Shown piece by piece: positions 52,801 to 64,000 of a DNA stretch of 64,000 nt. The notes under the pieces were generated by a model, which was not told where the DNA came from, made no database searches, and worked only from the letters and a program-made list of their open reading frames with translations. Position numbers and translations under genes: made by a program. Position 1 is the first letter of the stretch. Each line of letters begins with the position of its first letter. The stretch comes from Xiphophorus maculatus. Lineage: Eukaryota > Chordata > Actinopteri > Cyprinodontiformes > Poeciliidae. Location of the stretch: assembly GCF_002775205.1 (NCBI RefSeq), contig NC_036447.1, forward strand, positions 25,464,501 through 25,528,500, read 5' to 3'.

Positions 52801-55800
52801 GTACAAAACCTTTTGTTTAAGACAACAATCCAAATATTAACAAGATAAAGATAAATTTTAACAAAAGAAAGTCTTAAAATTTAAGAGAAAAAAGTCACTT
52901 TGAGAAAAGAGCTTCTAGAATAATCAAAATCTGACATGACCAGCTCAGTTCGTATCGTTCTTACTTCGAAAAGGACTCAGTCATTTGTTCAATAATTTTA
53001 AAGTCCTGCTACTGATAATAATAGGATGCCAATGTGTTAAAAGATGACATTATTCTTGCAGTAAAAAAAAAAAAATCTCAGTGTGGCCGCTAATATTCTG
53101 TCGTAGAGTTGACCTGAATTCAAAGCCCAAATGAACAGAAGCTGTAAAACATGCTTGTCAAACAAAATGGGCGTCCTGTCATCACTCTCAGCTATGGAAA
53201 CCCAAGGTGTGAACTGGTGAAATAAAATCCAGATTTTCATCTTCAAAACCCCAAATCTCAATAACTGATCAAATCAATTAACCACCCAGCCCCAGTATTT
53301 GATAAACCCTTGCATACTTGGTCTCGTCGTAGGGCGTCTTGCAGATGCAGTAGAGCTTTGTATCCTTCTTGCTCTCCTTTGTGCTTGTAGTCGAGATCAT
53401 TTTCTTCTTCTTGGACTTTGCCGCCGACACCATCTCCCTCTCCTCCTCCCGTTTCCTCTTGTGCGTCGAGGCGACGGCGGTGGTGAGGTGGTGCTGGGAG
53501 GAGACGCCGTGTTTGTGAACCGCAGCTTGCTGCTTCTGACTGTGGGCGGCGGCGGCTGCGGCGGCCTGGGCCGCCTGTTGGGCCGCAGCCTGAGCCTTTT
53601 CCTTCTCTCGCCGAATCCGCAGCAGATCCCTCTTTAGCTCCTCCTGACAATTCCAACGTAGGGAAATATGGAGTTTAAAAATCAGGCCTATTTCTGTCGA
53701 ATTCGAAATGGTTTTTGTCAACGGAGTTCTCCGGAACGTCGACGCTTACCTGAGCCTCCAGCTGCAGCTCCTTGTCGAGAAGCGCTCGTTTTTTCAGGAT
53801 CTCCATCTTGAGGCTCTCCTTGTGTCGGTAAAGGAGCGCGGAAAGCTTACTAGCATTAGCCATCCTCCTCTTGGCCTCCACGACCTCTTCCTTCTTTTTC
53901 CTCTTAGCTGCCTGTCTTTCATCTTTGTCTATCCGGTCCAGAATGAACTTCATCACCTGGTTGCAAACAATCATCCTGAATAGAGATGGAAGGAAAATAA
54001 CAGACAGAGAAAGAAAGAGAAATGACTTGTGACAAATGTGACGGTAAAATTCAGAATGTCCATAAAAATCAACAGAATGGAAATTTAAAACCAGGGACAA
54101 CTGAATGGTTGCCATGATGAGAGGGCTTCTCAAACATGCATGAAAGAATCAAAGCAAAACTGTTTTTGATGAGAGAATAACATTACAACATGATGTAAAG
54201 CTCAAATTCTGGCCCTTCAATGATTTTTAACACAAAAATACAGCGAGCTACAAATTTGCTGGGGGAAACCGTGCTGGTAACAACTGTGACTTTTTTGTGA
54301 GTTCTGTTTCAGGGTTAGGTTCTTTCTAAACATGTTAACATGTTTAAATGAGAGTCGAAAAGCTTCAACAACAAGAGAGTGTAGGCCTGCCTAAAGGGTA
54401 ACAGTGAAGCAGAAAAAAAACAAAACAAAACAGGCGGTTTAAGTTTTTCTTATCTTCAAAGAGCCGCAAGTTTAAAAATATAACATTCAATAAATTTTAA
54501 AGAAAGAAAGGTTACGTGCAGGGCTACAAGGTTCATGGTGATTGATGCTTCTAATTAAATTATTCAAACAAATATTAGTGATGAATAAGTCAGAAATAAA
54601 GATCCACAGATAAAGTCTGCACTGTGAGCGATTCTAAAAGCAAAATGTGTCTTCATGACTGTAAATCCATGTTATCCATGGCCCTCAGTGTGTTCACTCG
54701 TGTTTGCTAGTGTTCACAACCGAGATCGAAAGTCTGTGCCTCGTTCTGAGTGGCATCTGTGTGAAAAACACACCAACGCAAACATGGCTGCCGAGGTCAG
54801 CGGTAGGCCAGCGTTGCTATGGTGAGCACGCGGAGGCGAACGAACAAATGCGGGCAGGCATGTAGAAGAAGCTAGACAGAAGTGTTTGAGATTGAGAGGT
54901 AGTCTGGATTCAGGTGTTTCAGGTGTATGTGAATGGGCAGTGTTGACACAATGTCTGCAGACATAAACGTATGGTTGTCAAGGTGAAATATTGGTCAGAG
55001 TTCAATCTCTAGGCAGGATGAAATCAGAAAAAAGCAACAAAGAGTTGTTTTTCGGGGCAGATCTCTGAAGGGGTTGGAATTGTGCTGCCAGATTAATTTT
55101 TTTTTGCGTGTGATTCTTATTAATAACTGAAGTTGCATTTTGTTCTTTGGTTTAGGATCACTGGAAGAACATACTGTTATTATAATTTAATGTTATGAAG
55201 TCTCAGAGGAGAAACTAGCACAGAAAACCCATGACAATACCAGAATAGCTTAAAACACAAACATGGATGAAATTTCAAACAAAAACAGATTTTTTTCTTC
55301 CCCCCAGATGGTTGACACATAATTTCTGTGTTGCTATAAGAATTGAATCCAAAACCTGCTGCTACCAACCAAAGAGCTGACTCACATTCCCAATGGGCCG
55401 CAACATAAACCTCTAACCTCCCCAGACGAAACTTTACTTACTAAATAAAACTCCCCAAAATCTTCACAGATGAAAACACAAAAAGAACACTGGACACACA
55501 CACACCTCTGATTTTCTTCTCTTTCTGCAGGTGTCATGGTCTTCTTCTGCTTAAGGTGCTCGATCACAGCGTTTTGTTTCATAACCACCTGAAAAACATG
55601 TTGAATGATGTCAGCACAAACCATCTGCATGAGAAGTATCGTGCACAATGAGTCGCCACTGAAAAGGAGCTACGTAGCAATATTAAACATAAACAGGCTG
55701 CACTGAATGTAAAATACACACATTTATATATTGTGTACAGGGTTTCTGCAGGTTCCACCAACTTAAAAGTCATTTTTTAAGACCATTATGGACGAAATTT

Positions 55801-58800
55801 AAGATCTGTATTGCAACATTTGAAGACATGAATTACTGTCCATTCACTTTTTTTTAACCCTATTTGTCATAGCTGCATCTGTGGCTCTCTATTCTCTTTT
55901 GGTTCCATGCTCCATGTTCCTTTTCTCCCTTCTTCTTAGCTCAATTTCCCTCCACAATAACAACTTTGTGGGGAAGAAAATGTTCACTAGACTGGTGCTT
56001 GACTACCATGTTTAAAATGGACTAAACCTTCAACTTCAGAGTTTGTGAAGATAGTTTAGTGCAACGTTTGTGTCGCACCAAATGCTGTTCTTAGTAGCAC
56101 TGACCATTTATGTTTCTGGGATCTTTGACTCTTTAGCAGCAGCATTGCGCTTCTCACACATCTGGCTCTCTAATGCCAGGCTGCAGAATTGTATGGGTTG
56201 GCATACCATACGATGCAAGTGTCAAAGACCAACGTTGTCCAGCTAACCGGCAACAGATTTGCAATGATAATAGAGGCAAAAATCTAGCTAGCTACGTAGC
56301 AAGATTAGAACAGAAAAGCCCCACGAATTACATGAATTGAAAACCTTTTTAAGGATGCTCCGACACCTGGTTGCTGTGTTCAGACTGAACATGATTTGAG
56401 CATCTGGTTTACATGCAAAGTTTATGTGGACGGGCGTCTATGGCGCGTCAAGAAGTCTTGTGGCTCATCTCGTTTTGAAGCGTGAGGCGCTTCCAATGCA
56501 GCCGACGCTACAGTAGGAAAATCTGAACCTTTGTTGCTGGACTCAGAGCGTCAACCACTCAGAAACTCCGCTCTGAGACGGTGTGGCCTGTAGTGGATGT
56601 CCTGCCAGCACATGCAGGCACCGATTATAGTTATCAAATCGTCAAACTTTGCCTGTTTAAGACGAAAATAGCACTGGTAGCAATCCTCCTCAGCTAGTCT
56701 GTGAAACTCACCAAAATCACAACACCTCTGAGTTATCTGGTGAATTCGAAGATGATGCTTTCAGTAAATAAAGTCAAGCTCTCTCAATATTTCATCTGCC
56801 ATTGTACAAAGAGACAGGGAGAGAAAAAATAAAGGCAAGAGGCTCCTTCCAACGTGCGTCTAAAGCGATTCTGATGCTCGATATCAAGCGTCCAACTTGA
56901 TTCCCTAACGTGTGAAACGCGTTCAGTTTGGTCGCAGCGTTACTGGTAGTTTTGGGACAGCAAGGCTCTCTAAACAGAGGCAGTAAAGTAAACACCATCT
57001 CAGAGGAGTTGTGGGTCGTGACTGGTTTTTAAGGACACTGACTGGGTGAAGACTTGGCTTCAGTGGTTTCCCTCCACAAACGCACCTGCTTCTGTATAAT
57101 GTCGCTCTGGTTGGCCGCATTGAGGGCGAGCTCCCTCTTGGCGTCTGCCGCCTGCCTCTTCTTCTGCTGCTGCTGCTCTCTGAGCTGCTGGATTCTCTGC
57201 AGCTGCTCTTGGACCGAGGCCGTCTGGATGGTAACGACATTTCCAATCTGGGCAGAAATCAGTTTGTGTTTGAACTGAGTCATTTCAAATCAGTTTAGTT
57301 TCCATGCCGACAGGTAAATAATAGCGTGGTGTGGTTGGGTACGGTACCTGTCCTCCCTGGGCTGAGGTGGTCCCGCTCTGCTGTATCTGGATGGGAAGCT
57401 GCAGCTTGATGTGTTGAGGCAGAGAGCCTCCGCCCTGCTGGGCCTGGAGCTGTGCCAGAACCTAAAGATGACAAATATTCACATGATCAATGTAACATCC
57501 TCTAAAAGGGGTGAACTATTCCTGTCCCTGGAACTTGCCCAGTTTGTCACATTAAAACCACCAAATGTGGCATTTTATTGGGTTTTTTATTTATTTAATA
57601 ATTAGTAGTACATTTATTGGAAGGTGGAAGGAAAAATATTTTTTCAAAATTATTTACAAATAAAAATATTAGGTGTGTATTTGTACCACTGAGTCGATGC
57701 TTTCATAACCCATCTTTCACAACTTTCAGTATCCTGTTGCAGTGTTTCTGGGTTAAAAGCTAGACTAAGCAATTTATCACCCAGTTCAAATTCTTCAAAA
57801 ATGAAATCTCTAAAGCACTGACGGCTATCCAATTATTGTCCAAAACTGTATTACTGTACTGATGGTAACTCAAGCAGATAAGACTGAGCTTTTCAAATGT
57901 TGTTTTTTGCTGCAGATGCCATCTTTGCCACAAATAATCAAGCACTCACTACTTTAATGTTGCTTTTATTATTTTAGGCGATAACATTTTTATTTTCTCA
58001 TGTAAACATATAATTTTGCTATTCATTTGAATCTTTTAATGTATTTCTAATATTGCATTAAAAGGCTTGAATAAAAAAAAAAGCAACAAAATCTACATTG
58101 TTTTTCTATCTGATTTATCGTCAGAATAACGGATAGAGTAATAAATAAATAAAATAAAAAAATAATCTTGTACACTTAATTTTTTCAGATTTCTTTTTTT
58201 AATGTTTAAAACATTTTGTTCCACTTTCTGGTTATGCTCCATAACAAATTCACCCAAAAAGCTCATTGATGACTTTTATGACGAGATGTGAAAAAATGTG
58301 AATGTCAGCTGTTCTGTGTTTTACTAAAAAATAAGAAAAGCAAAAAATTTAATAAAAGAAACACAGACACACAAAAACCCCACATGCCTATACCTGCTGT
58401 GGGAGTCCGGACACACTGATGAGCTGGGGCGTCTGCTGCAGCTGGAGCTGTGCGGTTCCCCCCTGACCTTTGACCTGCAGTGAAGTTGGGGACTGGACAG
58501 GCATGTGGGCCTGGGTCTGTGGGGGTAACTGGCCCTGATGGGTTGTGGACGAAGCGCCGCCAGCGGTGGTGGAGAGCGGGGTTGCCCCGACTTGGATCGG
58601 AGCGGCAGCCTGCTGCGCGGCTTGGGTTGCAGTTTTGCTCGACGTGGAGTTGGGCTGGCTGGGAGATGAAGTGGCTGGAAAGCAAAAAAACAGAGCGCGA
58701 GAATACAAGACGCCGGGATAAACTGAGTAATCTTACACTTTTTGAGTTGTGCTGCTGTCAAACCTGTGCTTGACGTGGGCGTGGCGGCGGAGGGTAGCGG

Positions 58801-61800
58801 GGTGAAGAGGAAGCGCTGCACCTGGCCGTTCGGCAGGGCTGCTTGCATGAGTTGCTGGCCGGGTCCTGGAATGACCGTGACCCCCTGGGGTATGACCTGC
58901 AGCTGGCCGGTGGTCTGACCCTGGCCCTGAACCATCACAGTCAGGGCCTGTGAACCAGCAACGCCAGCTGGTCGCTCCAAACCAGACCCAGCTTGTTGCT
59001 TCTGCGGTTAGCAAAGATCAAACAATTGTGCATTACAAAACTATTCAATCAAGATTAACAGCTTGATTGAATAGAACTAAGATTGGTTCCAACTTGTCTA
59101 CCTAATTCATCAATATTGTGTTTAACTGACAAAAATTAAAAAAAAAATAATAATTTTTTTTAATTTAAAAAATCAATGTTTTCAGTTCAGTGACGTGCAA
59201 TAGTACACAATTTATATGAACTTCTGGCGATTTCAATGTTATCGTTTCTGAATAACAAAAAGACATACAGCCTGTGTTTGGTAGCAAGTTGCCTTTGAGT
59301 GTATGAATGCATAAAATTCAGATACACATCAGTTTGGGTTGCTAAGTGACATTAGCCCAACTACTGATTTCAGCTGCTGGCAAATGATACCAATTTACTG
59401 TAAGGTTTTCCTTATCCCATATTGATGTCAGAAATCTGTAAAATATCAACCCAAAAAGCTATTATCAGATTATGTCGGCCTGCATCTAAAATCTGAGGTA
59501 TAATCACTCCAACAGAACCAGATCGCTCCAGAATTTCTATACAGCAGTGCTTGAATCCTGCAAACAGAGCCATTGGTAAATTTAAATGTTTCTATTTTTG
59601 ACTGAATGAATAATATCACTTGGTCAAGCCTATTCTAACATACCACTCTATAACGTAATTATTGTATTTTTCGGACTATAAGCCGCTACTTTTCCCCCAC
59701 GGTTTGAACCATGCGGCTTTTAGCCCGGTGCAGCTTTTCTGTGGATATTTCTTCAACCACCAGGGGGCGCTTTAGCCGGAAGTGAATCATTGAAAGTCAA
59801 AATTTGAAATCAAAGAAGAAAGCGCCGATTTTCATATAGAACAAGCACATGCTAGCAGAGGACCCAATGGAGAAATTTATTCAAACTCATACCCCCTTGT
59901 CATGGAAACCACACGACGAAGTTCATATGATGACGCTTTTAAGTTGAAGGCTATCGATCTGCCAGAACAGGAGGGAAATAGAGCCGCTGCACTTATGCCA
60001 TGGTTCGGTGTTGGAGACGCAGGGCTGCGTCCTTAATTGCAGATTTATTAATCTGCGGTTCTTGTGGAAATCCGAGTGCAGCGGAGATACCAGCGGTTTA
60101 TATATGTACGTTTCCAGTTTTAAAAAACCTTTGTGGGTGCAGCTTATAGTGAGGTGCGCTCTATAGTCCGGAAAATACGGTAATAAAAGTATGTATGATT
60201 TGTGATGATGTCATATCAGTTCATTATTTGCATCGGCCAATACTCAAACATGCAATTTCGGTATCGTAAGCGAAAAAGATGTATTGCAACACATCTAGTT
60301 TACTGACCAGCTATAAGAAACGTTATGTAATTTCTTAGCTACTAGCCTGTAGGCAATCATCTTACTGCTAAAGTAATATTTAATGTGTTAAATTGTATAA
60401 ACTTTGGTGTTTTTACAGAATAAATTGAAGAAATGAAAGCAATATGTGTCTTAGCGATATGCAGCTAAAAATACGTCCAAAAAAAGTCCAAATTAGAAAT
60501 GATTTTTGCTATTTTGGTTGGCATTTTCAGACAATGGCTTAAATATAAAAACAAAACAAACTGATAAAAAGAGAAAAAGTCAATGGGTTACTGATTAAGA
60601 TGTGTAAAAGATAAAAAGAAGTCACCTTCCTTGGTAGAAAAATAGAAATACTGTAGAAATAGTATTGCCCACTACTGTATGTTTTCATTTCTAGCTGACT
60701 AACAGATGGACACGCACACACACACACTTCCAATGTCAATTTGAGATCAGCAGACAACACAGGATGCTAACCTGTGTGAGCTGCGTGAGCTGGGCCATGG
60801 TGAGTTTAACCTGGCCCTGGCCTGGCGCCCGCGGGGTGCCGGGCGGTGTTTGGCCAGCTGCCTGTCCCGCGGCGCTGGGGCCGGTCACTCCCTGACCTGT
60901 TACCGCAGTGACAGCGCCGGCAGCCGATATTGCTGTGGAAACCGGCTGGCCACGGATGATCTGTGTCACTACCTGCTGTCCGCCCTGACCTGGAGGAAAA
61001 ACAACGAGACACAATTAGAAACCGGGAGGCCGCTGTGAGTACACAGAGCGAGTCGCTGTTCCATCTGTGGTTTAGCTTAATAATACAAAAATATGCACAT
61101 TTATTCTTGGAGTTCAAACAAGGGGTTCAGAATGACATTACCTTGCTGGAGCACAAGCGGTGTGCGGAGAATCGTCTTTCCAACAGCTCCAGACTGCTGG
61201 ATTGGGGTTCGGATCATTGTCATCCCTGGACGGATCTGACCGCCACCACCTAGAACCTGAGGGGTGTTTATTCGATTAAATATTTTTAATATAGCACCCA
61301 CTTTTCTCCACATTGTTCCAGATAAAAATTGGCAGAGCTATAAGAGAGCTTTTCACTCTTAAGGTATAAAAACCCAGGTTATGCCTGAAATACAGAATCT
61401 ATCAGTACAGCTAAATATAACTCAATGTTACATAAACTGCTTTTATGAAAAGACAGCATAAAAATGGATAATAAATATCTACAATAGGAAATTTGCAGAC
61501 ACTTTTAAAAAGTCACCATTTCATTTCTGGTTTTTAGGTTTTAAAACTGAAAAAAAAAAAACAGTCATAGAAACAACACTGATACATTTTCTTCAGTGGA
61601 ATTTTGATGTTTGTGAAAAAGGATTTAAACAAATAAACAAAAAAAAGTAGTTTCCTATGCATGTAATTCTGTGGTCAAATCTGCTGGCAGAATCTTTCCT
61701 GTAAGATTCTATCAATATCAATAATTTGCTATAAATAATGTAAATACAGCAAATTCAAAACATTTTCAAGTGTTTTAATGGACGGTGGGGACGAAAACCA

Positions 61801-62058
61801 GCAATGTGAATGTCCGTTAAACGTTTAAATTTAAAATGGCGTCTGGATAAAAATACAAACGAAAATAAACACAACAAGAAACGACAGTCCAAGTTGCGTT
61901 TGGGAGCGATAAGAGCCAGAGTTGTACCTGCTGGTGGGAGCCGGGGGTACTGGGCTTGATGTTGAGGGTGGTCGTGCGGGGCTGGAACGGGGTGAAGGTT
62001 TGGGCGCCGCCTGCTGTGCTGGACGGGATGATCCCCAGTACTTTCTGCTGAACCACAC
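46802..62058 (-). CDS. bptf: BPTF (NURF subunit), C-terminal part, partial gene
   Basis: The largest NURF remodeller subunit, a nuclear histone-mark reader. The exons (high to low) are 62058-61928, 61256-61142, 60989-60772, 59001-58764, 58674-58394, 57461-57348, 57247-57086, 55588-55506, 53975-53750, 53643-53318, 52403-52230, 51347-51155, 50703-50619, 48916-48730 and 46838-46802. Borders are AG/GT and phases agree throughout, giving 855 codons plus a split first codon. Order of content: Gly/Gln/Thr-rich segment ([14 protein letters not shown] onward), Q-rich helix ([12 protein letters not shown]), basic coiled coil ([11 protein letters not shown]...[12 protein letters not shown]), Ala/Gln-rich linker, KRKREEE NLS-like block, two PHD fingers, bromodomain. 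The final residues [11 protein letters not shown] match the BPTF terminus I know. The N-terminal DDT and first PHD regions lie beyond the right edge. Confidence 0.95.
48730..48916 (-). CDS. bptf: bptf exon: bromodomain, C-terminal two thirds
   Basis: Encodes DLSTMEERL through FKAS. It contains [14 protein letters not shown], whose RYYN asparagine is the acetyl-lysine contact of bromodomains, and the closing helix [11 protein letters not shown]. The exon runs from phase 1 to phase 2. The codon following the donor is in-frame TGA, so intron retention would stop the protein right after the bromodomain. Confidence 0.93.
50446..50560. mobile_element. TGCACCAATT repeat copy in bptf intron
   Basis: Matches the 23.9 and 63.4 kb copies in AAAAAGCCTAACTTGCCAAT and ATTTTGGCTGATGCCAAT. 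It is a short relic. Confidence 0.45.
50619..50703 (-). CDS. bptf: bptf exon: start of bromodomain (WPF shelf)
   Basis: Encodes [20 protein letters not shown] and YKVIKEPM. The WPF shelf and ZA-loop Pro-Val-Asp are typical of the family. The intron following it interrupts the M-D of EPMDLSTM. Confidence 0.93.
51155..51347 (-). CDS. bptf: bptf exon: last PHD finger, main part
   Basis: Encodes [20 protein letters not shown] through RSLQ. It supplies C-x2-C, the Trp/His of NWYHGRC, and C-x2-C (CPQC). The Cys pair that opens the finger comes from the preceding exon. In human BPTF this finger reads H3K4me3, with the Trp as part of the aromatic cage. Confidence 0.93.
51606..52108. mobile_element. 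hAT-like MITE in bptf intron
   Basis: Opens TAGGGCTGAAACGATTGATT and closes with GATTGATTAATCGTCAGGAT followed by GGCCCTTA, an inverse of the opening. The arms are AATCGATTA-rich like the 9.5 kb element. It is non-coding. Confidence 0.6.
52182..52201. repeat. (AC)n microsatellite
   Basis: Ten AC units about 30 bp from the donor of the symmetric PHD exon, on its intronic side. On the transcript it reads as a GU run, an element known to influence splicing in other genes. Confidence 0.9.
52230..52403 (-). CDS. bptf: bptf symmetric exon: extra PHD finger
   Basis: 174 nt, in phase 2 at both ends. It encodes the back of one PHD finger ([20 protein letters not shown] to CVECKRGQ) and the front of the next ([12 protein letters not shown]). 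Leaving it out keeps the frame and fuses the front of the first finger ([13 protein letters not shown]) to FYIGCDRC, giving one complete finger. With it, two fingers are made in tandem, as in fly NURF301. Flanking splice sites are good (CTCCACAG; CCA|GTAAGG). Confidence 0.9.
52633..53280. mobile_element. AGGGCT..TGGCTTAAAA repeat, copy 2
   Basis: Partner of the copy at 44,977-45,535, sharing the opening (AGGGCTGACATGGCTTAAAA) and GACCTGAATTCAAAGCCCAA. It lies in the intron before the symmetric PHD exon. Confidence 0.5.
53318..53643 (-). CDS. bptf: bptf exon: Ala/Gln linker, NLS-like block, PHD start
   Basis: Begins [18 protein letters not shown], then an Ala/Gln tract with a run of seven Ala, then HKRKREEE and [12 protein letters not shown] (nuclear localisation-like), and finally [14 protein letters not shown], the first half of a PHD finger. 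The Ala/Gln tract differs from the Pro/Ala linker I recall in mammals. Confidence 0.9.
53976..55505. other. bptf intron, no gene
   Basis: AT-rich intron with no supported feature other than short simple tracts. The same holds for the introns at 59,002-59,659 and 61,257-61,927. Confidence 0.6.
55738..56340. mobile_element. Dispersed TIR-like repeat in bptf intron
   Basis: Opens CAGGGTTTCTGCAGGTTCCA then TTTTTTAAGACCATTATGGA. The interior AACGTTGTCCAGCTAACCG aligns with the copy in the kpna2 intron (25,078-25,585). It is non-coding. Confidence 0.55.
59662..60180 (+). mobile_element. pogo-like MITE with residual transposase start
   Basis: TIRs TTGTATTTTTCGGACTATAA (left) and CCGTATTTTCCGGACTATAG (right, reversed) are flanked by a TA duplication (59,660-59,661 and 60,181-60,182). 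Inside, an ATG at 59,902 opens [20 protein letters not shown] and a short in-frame continuation, matching the N-terminal helix-turn-helix start of pogo/Tigger-type transposases as I recall them. The frame then runs into unrelated sequence and stops. This is therefore an internally deleted, non-autonomous derivative lacking the catalytic domain. Confidence 0.8.
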
Positions 62059-64000
62059 CTGCACAGAAAGCCAAGACGGATTACAAAAGCTCCTAATGCC
62101 TCGAAAACGTCGTTTTCAACTGGTGTAAGACAGTAAAGCAGTAGAGAAAGTGTGAGTAATGAAGACTTTCAAAGATGCGCTACGATAAGTAGTCAAAAAG
62201 AAGTTCGCTTTTGTAGAAATCATCAATTATGTTCACATTCTCCTGGCAGGTAGCAGCTTCAAAATATTCAGAAGCCCATGATTTAATCACTAACGCCACA
62301 AGTAAGCAGTTGCACAGTCGCCCTGCTGTAGCACAACTCAATCCGTTACTTGTGGGTGTCTCGCTTTGCTTAAGAGCCAACTTTTGATCACAATCTTTAT
62401 AAATATTAGTCAAGGAGTTAAAGAAAAAAATAAAATCAAAGGCTCACTGAAAGCTTAGTTGGGTTTCCCCCAACATACCTGAGCTCCTTTATAAATTATG
62501 TATGGACCAGCAAAAACCCACTTCTTAGCTTAATCTGACAAAGAGCGCGTTTCATATTTGCTCTCGGCCTTCCTGAGCTGATGTGAAACTGCTGGAGGAA
62601 CTGGAAACCACGAGTGTGACTTCTCTGCTGCCTTCTTTCTGTGGTTCTGCAACTCTAACCCGAGAGGTAAGCCCATACATCAAGGGCTTCCCTCTTCAAA
62701 TAAAGATGTTTAAACCCTCCCCCGTAATGCTGGTAGCTGCCGCTCCGGCCGCACATCCAAAACACGCTTCTGTTGGGGGGGCGGAGGGGTGTATAAAAAA
62801 AGAAAGCTCGAGATGTCTGGGTTGCAGTGAGTGGAGAGGTAAACTCTTATTTAAAAACACGAAAGACGAGTGTGTGTGTGAAGGGGGAGGGGAGGAGTAC
62901 AGATGTACTATAGAGGGCTACCTGTCTGGGAAGCAGACCTCAGGGTAAACTTGTTTCCCTGCCTTACTTCCTTAAGCCGTTCCAAAACAAACAGGGCACC
63001 AAGCAGTCACGCTGAATAAATACACACGTCTATTAAACGGCCACACTCCACCTGAGCTGACATTCCCTTTCACAGCGACTTCAAAAGTAAGAAATATCGC
63101 GTGCGCTGCATTACTCTTTTAACAGAATTCCCTTCAAACGTTAGTTGTGTTTTAATAAAGCAGATTTTAAGTCAATTCAAATAATCAAAAGTATTATTTT
63201 TCTTTTATTGCCCCATAATTTGATCCAAAGTTCTCTGAACAAAGCGTTTTCTGATTTCTTGCAAAAGTATTTAGGCACATTTTGTTGTAATAAAACTACA
63301 AGCTTAAATGTTTTGGATTTGATGTGACAAACAATTACATTACAGCGCAGAACTGCAAAGTGGAAGGAAATTAATGTACGGTCTTGACTGAGTCATTGCA
63401 AAAATGATTCACTGTGCACTAATTGCAGTTTTACAGTTGATCTTTAAAAAGCCGGACCTGCTGATTCTGATTTCGGCCGATACTGATGTTTTTGTCTGAG
63501 AAGTTGCTAAATATAGAGACAACGTCGGTGAGTTGGCAACAGAGTGGTGACAAATGTTTACTGAACACATGCAAATGTGATTTGGGGGGCGGGTCTGTCC
63601 GTCAGACAGAGCAGATACACAAAAATAAAAACCAGGGCTGATCTACCGATAACCTGCTACAAAGAGGAGTTAAGAAAATGTTTGAAACAATTTGCAGTTT
63701 TATTAGTTCATATATATGTGTATGTATATATATGCGTGTGTGTAATTAATTTTTTTGCATTTAAGTTAAAAACACCGTTGTTTGTAAACTCGTCATGTCG
63801 TATTTTTTTAGCTTCACTTGGTCCAAATTCACTAAAGGAATGCTATATTATGGCATTTGAGCAATAAAATGTTTCCTTTCTTACTTTAAAAAAAAACTGA
63901 ATAATTGTTTATTTCTATCTTTTAATGCATTTCTAGTATTGTATAAAAAGGCTTTAGTGAATAAATGGAAAATCTGTAGAACGTGCCAAATTTTATATCC
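62059..64000. other. bptf: bptf intron, right edge
   Basis: Intron upstream of the first bptf exon in the window. It contains a repeat copy at about 63,413-63,660 (AAAAAGCCGGACCTGCTGAT, ATTTCGGCCGATACTGAT) and a TA/TG-rich run at 63,711-63,745. No further exon was recognised, although a GC-richer stretch at 62,560-62,950 was examined. Confidence 0.55.

Overview
The window is teleost fish nuclear DNA. The evidence is intron-rich vertebrate genes with GT/AG junctions, an AT-rich background, and dense fish-type repeats (tRNA-headed SINEs, hAT-like and foldback MITEs, decayed Tc1/mariner and pogo copies, Ty3/gypsy and non-LTR fragments). All gene models were built by hand from splice sites, reading phase and recalled vertebrate homologues. 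No search was run and the species cannot be named.

Layout. About 1-19.9 kb is read as the first intron of smurf2 (minus strand), of which only coding exon 1 is present (19,919-19,970). That intron holds a 3.8 kb DDE-type DNA transposon (about 2.1-5.9 kb) with two ORFs and subterminal GGTCGCACCA repeats. The smurf2 5' region is at 20.0-20.5 kb. Next is kpna2 (importin alpha-1/2, minus, 22,159-30,310), a complete ten-coding-exon model of 525 aa with a compact TATA/CRE/CCAAT promoter near 30.7 kb. A tRNA-Arg(CCG) lies at 31,465-31,537. The C17orf58 homologue (plus, 32,886-39,601) is a complete five-exon model of 397 aa encoding a secreted protein with a C-terminal NTR-like module. Its first intron carries a broken Ty3/gypsy element and an RT fragment. 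The 39.6-46.8 kb interval is repeat-rich and has no supported gene. The 3' half of bptf (minus, 46,802-62,058) supplies 15 exons for the Q-rich region, two C-terminal PHD fingers and the bromodomain. Its 5' part lies beyond the right edge.

Context. From memory, bptf - C17orf58 - tRNA-Arg(CCG) - kpna2 matches the human 17q24.2 order, with the tRNA kept between the same two genes, while smurf2 next to kpna2 differs from human. The genes are not an operon. They act in nuclear import (kpna2), chromatin reading by NURF (bptf), ubiquitin ligation in TGF-beta/BMP signalling (smurf2) and an extracellular role of unknown nature (C17orf58). The most unusual items are the unclassified DDE transposon, the frame-neutral PHD cassette exon of bptf, the tRNA kept in the syntenic block, and two perfect hairpins.
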